From contig JADGBT010000022.1 of assembly GCA_015231375.1 (NCBI GenBank), positions 1 through 64,000 of the forward strand: a DNA stretch of 64,000 bases, written 5' to 3'. The notes beneath the pieces were generated by a model. The model saw only the letters and a program-made list of their open reading frames with translations. It was not told where the DNA came from and ran no database searches. Below are positions 44,776 to 53,659 of the stretch, one piece after another (the first letter of the stretch is position 1; each line of letters opens with the position of its first letter). This DNA is from Magnetococcales bacterium (lineage in GTDB: Bacteria > Pseudomonadota > Magnetococcia > Magnetococcales > Magnetaquicoccaceae). The position numbers and the translations under genes are program-made.

Positions 44776-46554
44776 ATGAGCGGGATTGAAATGACCACCA
44801 ACAACCCCATGACCGGTGATCCTCTGGTTGCACAAGACGATCAGACGGCACTGGCCTTTCTGGACAGAGTCCTGCGGGAACAGGGACTGAACGTCGATCT
44901 GCGCAAGGCCATCGCCCTGCTTGGCCAGGAGGTGACGAAACGCAATCTCATTCAGCAACAGTTGCAACAGGAGCGGGACAAACTGCGGGAAGAGGAGAGC
45001 CGCCTGCGGGAGATCACCGCCACCCTGGCCGAAGGGTTGTACGTCATCGACCGGGCAGGATGCATCACCTTCATCAATCCCGCCGCCCTGGCCATGCTGC
45101 ATCGGACCAAGCCGGAGGTGTTGGGACGCGACTCCCATTCCCTGTTCCACCACAGCCATGCCGACGGCACCCCCTATCCGGTCCAGGAGTGCCAGACCAG
45201 CCGCATGGCGGCACAGGGTCTGGGTTCAATTCACGACGAAACGCTCTTCTGGCGCCCGGACGGCAGTTGCTTTCCCGTGACCCTGACCGCCTCGCCGCTG
45301 TTCCGGAATGGCCAACCGGAAGGCGCGGTCGTGGCTTTTCACGATATCTCCGAGCACAAACGGCTGGAAGAGTCCCTGCGTCACGCCAAGGAGTCCGCCG
45401 AAGCGGCCAACCGGGCCAAAGGAGAGTTTCTGGCCGCCATGAGCCACGAAATCCGCACCCCCATGAACGTGGTCATGGGCATGGCGGAAATCCTGCTGGA
45501 GACCGACCTCACCCCGCAACAGCGCCGTTTCGCCCAGACCATGCACCACTCCGGCAAGGCGCTGCTGGGTGTGATCAACGATGTGCTGGACTTCTCCCGG
45601 ATCGAGTCGGGACGCTTTCAACTGGTGGAAGCCCCCTTCTCACCCCGTCAGGTGGTGGAAGAGACGGTCAGCCTGATGGGTGTGGCCGCCGAAGAAAAAG
45701 GTCTCACCATGGAACAGTGGATCGCTCCCGACCTGCCGGAAACCATTCTCGGAGATGACAGCCGGGTGCGTCAGGTGCTGATCAACCTGTTGGGCAATGG
45801 CATCAAGTTCACCGCCACCGGCCGGGTGGAGGTGCGCCTGACCCGCCATCCCGACACCCCGGAATTCCTGCTGTTCTCGGTCATCGACACCGGTATCGGC
45901 ATCAGTCTGGAGCAGAACGAACAGATCTTCGAACATTTCATCCAGGCCGATGCGGGCATCACCCGGCGCTATGGCGGCACCGGTCTGGGATTGGCCATCT
46001 CCCGGCATCTGGTGGAGATGATGGGCGGTCGCATCTGGGTGGAAAGCCGTCCGAACACAGGCAGCACCTTCCATTTCACCCTGCCTGCGACCGTGACCAC
46101 CCTGGCCGCAACCGCGACGCTTGCCGAACAGCCCGCCCTTCCCCCAGACGACAACAATCCGGGACTGCGCATTCTGCTGGCCGAGGATGTGGAGGAGAAT
46201 CGCATGCTCTTCGAAGCCTACCTCATGAAGAGTCCCCATCATCTGGTCATGGTGACCGACGGGCTGGAGGCGGTGGCCAAGGTCCGGGAGGAGTCTTTCG
46301 ACGTAGTGGTCATGGATGTTCAGATGCCCCGCATGGATGGCTATACCGCCATCCGTCACATCCGGGCGTGGGAACGGGAACAAGGCGCGCCGTCTCTGCC
46401 GATCATCACCCTGTCGGCCCATGCCATGACCGGAGAGATGGAACGCTGCCGGGAGGCGGGGGGCAGCTTCTACCTGTCCAAACCCATCAGCAAAAAAGGA
46501 TTGCTGACCGCGCTCCAGCAGATCACGACCGCCCGGAGGACGACCCGGAGTTGA
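44776..46554 (+). CDS. Soluble hybrid histidine kinase (PAS-HK-REC)
   Basis: A 592-residue cytoplasmic sensor kinase. A coiled N-terminus is followed by a PAS domain (about 85-200, EGLYVIDRAGCITFINPAA). The HisKA His lies in [10 protein letters not shown] (about 223). ATPase motifs are NLLGNGIKF, DTGIGI and GGTGLGLAI. The receiver has LLAEDVEEN and [11 protein letters not shown] (Asp about 513). The kinase-plus-receiver part is nearly the same as in the kinase at 35014. The ATG at 44776 has only a weak ribosome site, and an ATG five codons on is equally possible. The ~250 bases upstream contain repeated GACAGGATGACCGGATGAC-like sequence but no gene. Its 3' end overlaps the convergent hydrolase gene by 32 bases. 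Confidence 0.9.
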   Translation: MSGIEMTTNNPMTGDPLVAQDDQTALAFLDRVLREQGLNVDLRKAIALLGQEVTKRNLIQQQLQQERDKLREEESRLREITATLAEGLYVIDRAGCITFINPAALAMLHRTKPEVLGRDSHSLFHHSHADGTPYPVQECQTSRMAAQGLGSIHDETLFWRPDGSCFPVTLTASPLFRNGQPEGAVVAFHDISEHKRLEESLRHAKESAEAANRAKGEFLAAMSHEIRTPMNVVMGMAEILLETDLTPQQRRFAQTMHHSGKALLGVINDVLDFSRIESGRFQLVEAPFSPRQVVEETVSLMGVAAEEKGLTMEQWIAPDLPETILGDDSRVRQVLINLLGNGIKFTATGRVEVRLTRHPDTPEFLLFSVIDTGIGISLEQNEQIFEHFIQADAGITRRYGGTGLGLAISRHLVEMMGGRIWVESRPNTGSTFHFTLPATVTTLAATATLAEQPALPPDDNNPGLRILLAEDVEENRMLFEAYLMKSPHHLVMVTDGLEAVAKVREESFDVVVMDVQMPRMDGYTAIRHIRAWEREQGAPSLPIITLSAHAMTGEMERCREAGGSFYLSKPISKKGLLTALQQITTARRTTRS

Positions 46555-47602
46555 GCGTCGGGGGTTGAGCGTCGGCTGCGGAGCGGGAGAGACCCGGCAC
46601 GCCCTCTCTGCCCAACAGCATGTGCAGCAGCACGCCTGCAGTCTCCGGCCCCCAGGCGCGAAAACTGTCGAAGGGGGCGTGCCGCCCGCTGTGGTCCGGA
46701 TCCAGGGTGATGCCCCACAACGGATCGATGGTGTGGGGCAGCAAGGCGTAGCGTCCATCCCCGAGCACTTCGGGATGGCGGGGATGGATCACGACAAAAT
46801 CATCGGAGAGCCGCACAAAACGGCGCACATCCCGACCCAGAACCGACTCCATCGAAATGCCCGGCACAGGTTGGGCCGCATCGATCCAGCGGGCGCGCGC
46901 TCCCGGATAGACGCGCGCCTCTCCCCACAGCCCCGGACGCAACGCGACGCTCTGGATATCCGGGCCGGTTTTGTAGACGGCCCGCCACAAGACCAGATTC
47001 ATCATGGTGGGCTTGATGTGCAACACCTCCACCCGGTCGCCCCGCTGCTGCGCCCAGACCATGGCCATGTCGCTGGCCCGCTGGTGTTGAAACCATGCCA
47101 CCCCGAACCACGCCAGCATCGCCACGCCCCCCGCCATCGCCCACCGCGTGTGATGCCGGACCACGGCCAAAGCCAGGAAAACCGCCAAAAGCACCGTGGT
47201 GACCGGTTCCACCACCGGCACGAGGCTCCAGGCGATACGCAGATCGGAAAACGGCCACAGCAGTTGAGTGCCATAACTGGTGCAGGCGTCCAGGGGACCG
47301 GCGGTCGCATACCCCCAGCAGCCCATGACCCAGGTTTGCCGAAAAGTCGCGCGCCCCCTGGCCCACCACCAGAGCAGCAGGGCGGCCACCAATCCGCCCA
47401 CGGGCGTGAAGATCAGGGCATGGGTGAACTGACGATGAAACTCCAGTTGCAGCAAAGGATCCTGGCTGGAGTGGATCAACACGTCCAGATCCGCCAGCAA
47501 GGCAGCGCATCCTCCCACCACGGCGGCCGTGACCAGCCGCTGACGCGAGGTGAACCAAACAGCCGTCGTGCTGCCCAGCAGGGCGTGGGTCACAGGATCC
47601 AT
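46523..47602 (-). CDS. YdjM-like membrane-bound metal-dependent hydrolase (DUF457)
   Basis: A 359-residue inner-membrane protein. The N-terminus DPVTHALLGS and the later LEFHRQFTHALIF provide the His/Asp residues typical of the DUF457/YdjM family. Several helices (about residues 60-175) are followed by a soluble C-terminal half with no further recognised domain. E. coli YdjM is LexA-regulated, but its substrate is unknown. The C-terminal codons overlap the kinase gene on the other strand, and the overlap includes a direct repeat GTTGAGCGTCGG, so the end of this protein is probably of recent origin. Confidence 0.75.
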   Translation of the reverse strand: MDPVTHALLGSTTAVWFTSRQRLVTAAVVGGCAALLADLDVLIHSSQDPLLQLEFHRQFTHALIFTPVGGLVAALLLWWWARGRATFRQTWVMGCWGYATAGPLDACTSYGTQLLWPFSDLRIAWSLVPVVEPVTTVLLAVFLALAVVRHHTRWAMAGGVAMLAWFGVAWFQHQRASDMAMVWAQQRGDRVEVLHIKPTMMNLVLWRAVYKTGPDIQSVALRPGLWGEARVYPGARARWIDAAQPVPGISMESVLGRDVRRFVRLSDDFVVIHPRHPEVLGDGRYALLPHTIDPLWGITLDPDHSGRHAPFDSFRAWGPETAGVLLHMLLGREGVPGLSRSAADAQPPTLNSGSSSGRS

Positions 47603-47684
47603 GAGCTCTCGATCGATCCAGACAGGAGGCGATAAGGATGTGTCATGACGACAGGATATGAGGGGACAGGATGAAGAAGAAGTC

Positions 47685-48131
47685 CTATCCCATCAATTCC
47701 GACAGGGCTTCGTTCATCTTTTCCAGACGCTCGACGATGATCACCACCAATTGCTGGGTCAATTTGAGTTGAAACGGACAATCGAACTGCGCCAGGGCCG
47801 CATGATCGAGCCTGAAGACATTCACGCTCCCCTCGGCCACCACACTGGCCATCCGACGACGACCACCCACCAGAAAAGCGGCCTCGCCAATGATCGAACC
47901 CGTTTCCAGATAGGCGATGATGTGTTCGGGATGGTCATCCTTGCGCACGAACGCCGCACCGCTCAAGATGATGAACAAGGAAGAGTCCCGCGTATCCCCG
48001 TCCTGAATGATCACGTCACCATCCTTGTACAACTCGAAACAGTGCCCGCTGTCGGCCAGCAACCGTTTTTCCTGATGGGTGAATGGCCCAAAAAAAGGAA
48101 TGGCCTCCATCATGTCGAGAATCGTGCCCAT
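47685..48131 (-). CDS. Cyclic-nucleotide-binding domain protein
   Basis: A 148-residue single-domain protein. It has the cNMP-binding beta-barrel and phosphate-binding cassette GSIIGEAAFLVGGRRRMASVVA, preceded by FELYKDGDVIIQDGD. There is no DNA-binding helix-turn-helix, so it is not a CRP-type regulator and probably acts through protein contacts. It is the last gene of a run fba, caspase-like, FGE-like, CNB on the minus strand, 34 bases after the FGE-like gene. It may sense a nucleotide messenger for that group. Confidence 0.85.
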   Translation of the reverse strand: MGTILDMMEAIPFFGPFTHQEKRLLADSGHCFELYKDGDVIIQDGDTRDSSLFIILSGAAFVRKDDHPEHIIAYLETGSIIGEAAFLVGGRRRMASVVAEGSVNVFRLDHAALAQFDCPFQLKLTQQLVVIIVERLEKMNEALSELMG

Positions 48132-48165
48132 GTCGTTCTGCCCCCTCGGCCAACGGTGAACGCGA

Positions 48166-49095
48166 TCAGAAAGGAATGTGTTTGAGGTCGGTCTGACGCG
48201 GCTTGCTCTTTTTCTCCTTGCTCTTCGGAGAAGCCGCCAACCGCAATCCCAGATCTGGACGCCGGGAAGTCAGGGACTGGAAACCACGATTGGCGCAGCG
48301 CAAGGCCGACACGTCATCCTGCCAGCCACCACCACGAATGGCGTAAAACGCCTCGTGTCCCGGACTTTCCGGATTGGCCGACGCCTTGTTGTTGTAGTCG
48401 GGTTGATAGCGGTCCTGGACCCACTCCCAGACACCGCCGCTCATATCCTTGAAGCCCAATCGATTGGCCTTTTTCTGTCCCACGGGTTGGGTGGTGCCAT
48501 GGCTGTTGCCGGCAAACCAAGCCAGACGGGCCGGATCGCTTCCCCCCGGATAGACCATGCGCTCGCCCCCGTCGCGACAGGCGAACTCCCATTCCGCTTC
48601 CGTGGGAAGACGGAACTGGACATTCAAACGGGCCTGGGCATTGAGGGTGGCGATGAATTCGTTCACCTCCTCACGGGAGATGTTTTCCACCGGATAGGCA
48701 TCCCCCATGCGGAACCGGGAAGGATTGTTGTGCATCACGCGCCGCCACTGGGCCTGGGTGACTTCGGTCTCCGCGAGCCAGTATCCGCCGACACAGTTTT
48801 GCACCGGACCTTCATCCGACTCCCGCCCCTCGGCGCGAGGCGGCGACCCCATCTGGAAACATCCGCCAGCGATCCACAGCAGGTTGACACCGCTGGTCGG
48901 ATCCTGCCACGACTCTCCGGGTTTGACCACCAGCGCGCTTCGGGTCGCGCGCCCTTCCAGTTCCAGGGACTCCCACTCGTTGATCAGGGAGGCGACCGCA
49001 GACCGGGCGGAACACACCAAACCAACCAGCAGCAAGCCTGCGACCACCCGCGATCCCAGGCGGCGAAACCGGTGGATGCCAAGGGTGAGGTTCAC
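48166..49095 (-). CDS. Formylglycine-generating-enzyme-like (SUMF1) secreted protein
   Basis: A 309-residue protein with an N-terminal signal-like helix (VVAGLLLVGLVCSARSA) and one FGE-sulfatase domain. Its motifs are WIAGGCFQMGSPP, ETEVTQAQWRRVM, RLPTEAEWEFACR, SGGVWEWVQDRY, GGGWQDD and ALRCANRG. True FGE enzymes oxidise a Cys in sulfatases, but many bacterial members act as binding modules. The residual Cys in LRCANRG is consistent with either. The GTG start overlaps the caspase-like stop by four bases and has a strong GGAGGTGA site. FGE-caspase pairings recur in bacterial signalling/conflict proteins. Confidence 0.85.
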   Translation of the reverse strand: MNLTLGIHRFRRLGSRVVAGLLLVGLVCSARSAVASLINEWESLELEGRATRSALVVKPGESWQDPTSGVNLLWIAGGCFQMGSPPRAEGRESDEGPVQNCVGGYWLAETEVTQAQWRRVMHNNPSRFRMGDAYPVENISREEVNEFIATLNAQARLNVQFRLPTEAEWEFACRDGGERMVYPGGSDPARLAWFAGNSHGTTQPVGQKKANRLGFKDMSGGVWEWVQDRYQPDYNNKASANPESPGHEAFYAIRGGGWQDDVSALRCANRGFQSLTSRRPDLGLRLAASPKSKEKKSKPRQTDLKHIPF

Positions 49096-50666
49096 TGTTC
49101 ACCTCCGGTACGGGTCAAACGCATCGACGTGGGAACCGACAGCAACGGATCGGCCGGCGGGATGTTCCGGGCCAAAGAGACCTTCAAATGGGCGAAGAGT
49201 TCGGCCAGATCCACCCAGCCATCCTTTTTGCCAACGGGAAAGCCATCCGCGTCACCGAGCATGCCCTTGAGCAGATGCCAGGTGAAGGCTCCCTGCTGGG
49301 CCGGCCCATGGAGGGCGCCTCCCAGTTTGTCGGCGGCCACGGCCACGGGCTTGCCCTGAAGCAACACGCTCCGGGGAGCGGAGGTTCCGCCCTGACCGGG
49401 GCGAACGGCGCACTCCGGGGTTTGATTGAAACAGACATCCAGCAAGACCACCACCTCTTTGTTGGGCAGCCGGGACAAGGCCCCTTGCAGCCAGGAGAGG
49501 GAAATGGCGTGATCGGCGTCCAGGTTGGTCAAAGGAACCTGGGCGGGCAGCAGCAGGGCATCCTGACCCGTGGAAAATCCCAGGCCGGAAAAATAAAACA
49601 GCAAAGCGGCGTTGGAGTTGTTCTGACCCTGTTTGATCAGCCATTCCAGATCCTGACGCAGGGTTTGATGATCCACGGCGTTGTTGACCCGCAGACGGGC
49701 GTGATCGGCATCGTCGATGAAGATGCCGCGCCGGGTCAGCAGGCGATGGAAATGGGTGGCATCCCGATCCGCGAAGTGACGCGCCCGGATGCGCTTGTAA
49801 TGGCTGACACCCGCCACCACCGCGTAGGCGTCGGAACGCTTCTGCCAGGAGGCCAGCAGGGGTTGATTGAGGATGCGCTGATCGAGCATGGCGCTCTGAT
49901 CGTCCACGTCGCCGGTTTTGGCCCAGGTTTCGTGGGGCATGGCGCGGGGAAAGGGAATTTCGGCTTCCGGATCGGTGTAGGCCAGCAGCAACTGATCCTT
50001 GGTGCGGACAAAGGCGGCCTCGCCGGGATACTCCTTGACCAGCAGATTGATCGCCTGCCGCAAGGCGTCCATCTTCTCTCCTTGACGGAACTGGCGCCAC
50101 AGGGTTTCGGTGACGAATCCGGCGGCCATCTCCCGCCACAACTCCACCCGATCCCCTTTCAGCCCCAGGCCCGGCTCCTCCCGCTCCCGGACCTGCATGC
50201 GCACGATCCAGTCATAGGCTTCCAGGTAGTTGCCCCGTCTGAACAGCGCAAACAGCTTGGTGTGGGCCAACGACAGATTGCCCGGCTGTTTGGCAAACCC
50301 CTCGGAGGCCAGCAGATGGGCTTTGCGGTCGTCGCCGGACTCGAACTTGACCCAGGCCAGATTGGCGATGGTCTTGACGTGGTTCGGAAAGGCTTCGTAC
50401 ACCTTTTCCCAGATCTCCATGGCCTGTTTCTTCCGGCCGGCCTGATGCAGCGCCAATCCCAGGTTGTAGCCGATGACCACATCGGTGGCACAGGTGGCGT
50501 AGGCGCTTTCAAAGGCCTGGATGGCCTCTTCCGGTTTGGAGTCGAGCAAGGCGATGGCCTTGGTCTCGATCTCCCGGGCCACCGCGCAGGGATTGGACTG
50601 GACAGCCTCGGCAACACCGCCGACCAGCCACGCAATCAGGAAGAGAAACGGGATGAGAGGCGACAA
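49092..50666 (-). CDS. TPR-caspase-fold protein lacking the catalytic His
   Basis: A 524-residue protein. It has a signal peptide, TPR-like helices (about 40-135) and a C-terminal caspase/peptidase C14-like domain (about 285-510) recognised by DAYAVVAGVSHYKRI, FADRDATHFHRLLTRRGI and LRQDLEWL. At the catalytic dyad the Cys is kept (VVLLDVCFNQ), but the His of the FSGHG motif is Leu (FYFSGLGFS). It is thus probably a pseudo-protease or uses another base. The TTG start at 50666 is six bases after the fba stop with GAGG upstream. It is coupled to the FGE-like gene by overlap. Confidence 0.8.
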   Translation of the reverse strand: MSPLIPFLFLIAWLVGGVAEAVQSNPCAVAREIETKAIALLDSKPEEAIQAFESAYATCATDVVIGYNLGLALHQAGRKKQAMEIWEKVYEAFPNHVKTIANLAWVKFESGDDRKAHLLASEGFAKQPGNLSLAHTKLFALFRRGNYLEAYDWIVRMQVREREEPGLGLKGDRVELWREMAAGFVTETLWRQFRQGEKMDALRQAINLLVKEYPGEAAFVRTKDQLLLAYTDPEAEIPFPRAMPHETWAKTGDVDDQSAMLDQRILNQPLLASWQKRSDAYAVVAGVSHYKRIRARHFADRDATHFHRLLTRRGIFIDDADHARLRVNNAVDHQTLRQDLEWLIKQGQNNSNAALLFYFSGLGFSTGQDALLLPAQVPLTNLDADHAISLSWLQGALSRLPNKEVVVLLDVCFNQTPECAVRPGQGGTSAPRSVLLQGKPVAVAADKLGGALHGPAQQGAFTWHLLKGMLGDADGFPVGKKDGWVDLAELFAHLKVSLARNIPPADPLLSVPTSMRLTRTGGEQ

Positions 50667-50671
50667 TGTCC

Positions 50672-51739
50672 TTAATCCTCGATGCGGGGGTCCAACCGTC
50701 CGGCGGCGTATTCCGCCGCCATTTTTTCCAGATCGACGACCCGGATCTTCGCCGCGTTGCCAGCGGTTCCGAACTGCTCGAACCGCTCCTTGCAGATCCG
50801 GTAGGCGGCGTCTTCCGCCGGTCGCAGATACTTGCGCGGATCGAATTCACCCGGCTTTTCGGCGAACACCTTGCGGATCGCGCCGGTCATGGCCAGACGC
50901 AGATCGGTATCGATGTTGATCTTGCGCACGCCGTGCTTGATGCCGATCTGGATCTCTTCGACAGGCACGCCGTAGGTTTCGGGGATGGAGCCGCCGTGGG
51001 CGTTGATGATGGCCAGCAGATCCTGGGGCACCGACGAGGAACCATGCATCACCAGATGGGTATCGGGCAGACGGGCATGGATCTCCTTGATGCGTTCGAT
51101 GGCCAGAATGTCGCCGGTGGGCTTGCGGCTGAACTTGTAAGCGCCGTGGGAGGTGCCGATGGCAATGGCCAGGGCATCCACGCGGGTGGCGGCGACGAAA
51201 CGGGCCGCCTCTTCGGGATCGGTCAGCAGCCGTTCCTTTTCCATGGCCCCCTCGGCGCCATGGCCATCCTCCTCACCGGCCATGCCGGTCTCCAAAGAGC
51301 CGAGCACCCCCAACTCGCCTTCCACCGACACCCCGATGGCGTGGGCCATCTGCACCACCTGGGCCGTGGTGGCCACGTTGTAATCATAAGAGGCCGGGGT
51401 TTTGCCATCCTCGCGCAAGGAGCCATCCATCATGACACTGGTGAACCCGCTGCGAATGGCCCCGTAACAGATCGCCGGAGATTGACCGTGATCTTGATGC
51501 ATCACCACCGGCAAATGGGGATAAACCTCCAAGGCGGCGAGGATTTGATGGCGCAAGAAGGCTTCTCCGGCATATTTGCGCGCCCCGGCGGAGGCTTGCA
51601 GAATCACCGGGCTGTCGGTCTCGTGGGCCGCGCGCAAGATGGCGCGCACCTGTTCCATGTTGTTGACATTAAAAGCAGGAATCCCATAATCGTGCTGGGC
51701 GGCGTGATCCAGGAGTTGCCGCATGGAAGCCAAAGGCAT
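50672..51739 (-). CDS. fba: Fructose-bisphosphate aldolase, class II
   Basis: A 355-residue zinc-dependent aldolase of glycolysis and gluconeogenesis. It shows the metal and substrate motifs [23 protein letters not shown] and [17 protein letters not shown], and the C-terminal [15 protein letters not shown]. The ATG at 51739 ([13 protein letters not shown]) gives the family start with GGGAG upstream; the frame extends further 5' without support. Its stop is only six bases before the caspase-like gene, so this housekeeping gene seems to co-express the FGE/caspase/CNB set. It is divergent from znuC. Confidence 0.92.
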   Translation of the reverse strand: MPLASMRQLLDHAAQHDYGIPAFNVNNMEQVRAILRAAHETDSPVILQASAGARKYAGEAFLRHQILAALEVYPHLPVVMHQDHGQSPAICYGAIRSGFTSVMMDGSLREDGKTPASYDYNVATTAQVVQMAHAIGVSVEGELGVLGSLETGMAGEEDGHGAEGAMEKERLLTDPEEAARFVAATRVDALAIAIGTSHGAYKFSRKPTGDILAIERIKEIHARLPDTHLVMHGSSSVPQDLLAIINAHGGSIPETYGVPVEEIQIGIKHGVRKINIDTDLRLAMTGAIRKVFAEKPGEFDPRKYLRPAEDAAYRICKERFEQFGTAGNAAKIRVVDLEKMAAEYAAGRLDPRIED

Positions 51740-51916
51740 GAACGAATCTCCCGTGTGAGTTGACGACGGTCCACCTGACCCGCTACCCTGTCGAAGGATC
51801 TCGAAAAAAGTCGCGATCAGGCGCAAGGCGGATTAAAAGTCCATTATAGCGCAAGCGAATCATGAAATGAATAAAAAATATGCTGGTTCATCGCTTCTTG
51901 ACCACGGGGCCACTCC

Positions 51917-52687
51917 ATGACGAAACAGGTGGATCCAGGAACTCCTTTGGATTCCGGAGTTGTGCTGGAGGCTCGGGGACTCTCCGTGTCGCGAGGCGGG
52001 GAATTTCTGTTGCAAGACGTGGACATGGTGCTGCACGCCCATGAAATCGTCACCCTCATCGGTCCCAACGGCGCGGGCAAATCCACCCTGCTTTCGGCCC
52101 TGCTGGGCATCATTCCCCTGTCTGCTGGCCGGGTGAACCGCAAACCGGGACTGGTGGTGGGCTATGTACCCCAACGATTGCGGGTCGATCCGGTGCTTCC
52201 TGTGACCGTGGCCCGTTTCATCGCCCTCTCCACGCCGGGCGCGCCCCCGCCCCTGGAATGGGTGAAACGGTTCGGATGCGACCCGTTGTTGCACCGGCCC
52301 ATGCATGCCCTGTCTGGAGGAGAGACCCAAAGGGTGCTTCTGACCCGCGCCATGAGCCGCAATCCGGATCTGCTGGTACTCGACGAACCGGCCCAGGGGC
52401 TGGATCTGGCCGGAGAGGAGCAACTGCACGGCATGATCGACGCCGTGCGCCGGGAACGGGGCGTGGCCGTGCTGCTGGTCTCCCACAATCTGCATTTCGT
52501 CATGGCCGGAGCCGACCGGGTGATCTGTCTCAACCGTCACATCTGCTGTTCGGGTTCCCCCACCACGGTGCGGGCCACACCGGAATTTCAACTCTTGTTC
52601 GGCGACAAGCTCCCCGGAGTCGGCTTCTACCAACACCACCACGACCACCAGCACACCCCCCGTGGCGTGGTCCGGGAGCAACCCTAG
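51917..52687 (+). CDS. znuC: Zinc/manganese ABC transporter ATPase ZnuC
   Basis: A 256-residue ABC ATPase of the high-affinity metal-uptake family. Walker A is GPNGAGKSTL, signature LSGGETQRVLLTRAM, Walker B LLVLDEPAQGLD, and switch His in VSHNLHFVMAGAD. The tail is His-rich (FYQHHHDHQHTPRG), typical of ZnuC and suggesting zinc feedback. It is joined without gap to znuB. The substrate-binding protein znuA and the repressor zur are not in this window. A Zur box was looked for between fba and znuC but not recognised. Confidence 0.9.
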   Translation: MTKQVDPGTPLDSGVVLEARGLSVSRGGEFLLQDVDMVLHAHEIVTLIGPNGAGKSTLLSALLGIIPLSAGRVNRKPGLVVGYVPQRLRVDPVLPVTVARFIALSTPGAPPPLEWVKRFGCDPLLHRPMHALSGGETQRVLLTRAMSRNPDLLVLDEPAQGLDLAGEEQLHGMIDAVRRERGVAVLLVSHNLHFVMAGADRVICLNRHICCSGSPTTVRATPEFQLLFGDKLPGVGFYQHHHDHQHTPRGVVREQP

Positions 52688-53482
52688 ATGGAAGAGTTCA
52701 TGATGCGGGCCTTGTTGTCCGGCATCGGCATCGCCCTGGCCGCCGGTCCCCTGGGCGTGTTCGTGGTGTGGCGGCGCATGGCCTATTTCGGCGACGCCCT
52801 GGCCCATGCCGCCCTGCTGGGCGTGGCCTTGGGACTGATCACCGGCTGGCACATGAACGCCGCCATCGCCGGGGTCTGTCTGGCCGTGGCGCTGCTGGTC
52901 ACCTGGATGCACTCCCGTCCCGAGGTGCCCACGGACGCGGCCCTGGGCATCTTCTCCCATGGGGCCATGGCCCTGGGCCTGATCACCGTGGCCCTGGCCG
53001 ACGGAGCGCGGGTGGACCTGATGGCCTATCTGTTCGGAGACGTGCTGGCCGCCGGATGGGAAGACGTGGCCTGGATCTGGTCCGGAACCGCCGTGGTGCT
53101 GTTGGTAATCCGCCGCCACTGGCACGATTGGATCAACGCCACCATCCACGAAGGACTGGCCTCCCTGGATGGGGTCAACGTGGCCCGGATGCGACTGATC
53201 TTCATGCTGCTGACCGCCCTGGTGACCGCAGCCGCCATCAAGGTGGTGGGCGCCATGCTAATCACCGCCCTGCTGGTCATTCCCCCCACTGCAGCCCGCC
53301 CCTTCTCCACCACCCCGGAAGGCATGGCGGTCGGCGCTGTACTCATCGGCGGCGCCAGCACCCCTCTCGGACTGCTCGCCAGCTACCATTGGGATCTGCC
53401 CAGCGGTCCGGCCATCGTGCTGGTGGCTGCGTTTTTCTTTGCGCTGTCGCTCGTCGCGGGAAAAAAGGGTCGCGCCTCTTAA
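52688..53482 (+). CDS. znuB: Zinc/manganese ABC transporter permease ZnuB
   Basis: A 264-residue permease with eight or nine helices. Family marks are GVFVVWRRMAYFGDALAHAALLGVALG, SRPEVPTDAALGIFSHGAMALG, and KVVGAMLITALLVIPPTAAR. It forms the membrane channel for zinc (or manganese) uptake with ZnuC. The start codon follows the znuC stop directly. Confidence 0.92.
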   Translation: MEEFMMRALLSGIGIALAAGPLGVFVVWRRMAYFGDALAHAALLGVALGLITGWHMNAAIAGVCLAVALLVTWMHSRPEVPTDAALGIFSHGAMALGLITVALADGARVDLMAYLFGDVLAAGWEDVAWIWSGTAVVLLVIRRHWHDWINATIHEGLASLDGVNVARMRLIFMLLTALVTAAAIKVVGAMLITALLVIPPTAARPFSTTPEGMAVGAVLIGGASTPLGLLASYHWDLPSGPAIVLVAAFFFALSLVAGKKGRAS

Positions 53483-53492
53483 AGGAAGACTG

Positions 53493-53610
53493 TTTGGTGA
53501 TTCAGGCATTCAAAATTTCTTTAGAGATGCCGTCATATGCGGCAGAACGGAAATCCTGCGGAAAATGACTGCAAAGCGTCCGTTTTACGGTTCCGCCTGG
53601 AATCACCAAA
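53493..53610. repeat. Imperfect inverted repeat after znuB, possible small element
   Basis: TTTGGTGATTCAGGC (53493-53507) and GCCTGGAATCACCAAA (53595-53610) are inverted copies differing by one inserted base. They bracket ~87 AT-richer bases with an inner GCCG-TCATATG-CGGC hairpin. No target-site duplication was seen. It could be a MITE-like relic or a structured 3' untranslated region of znuCB. Confidence 0.45.
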
Positions 53611-53659
53611 CCGCCTCTCGGAATCAAACAGCCTGTTCCAGCAAGGATGTCGGATGAGG

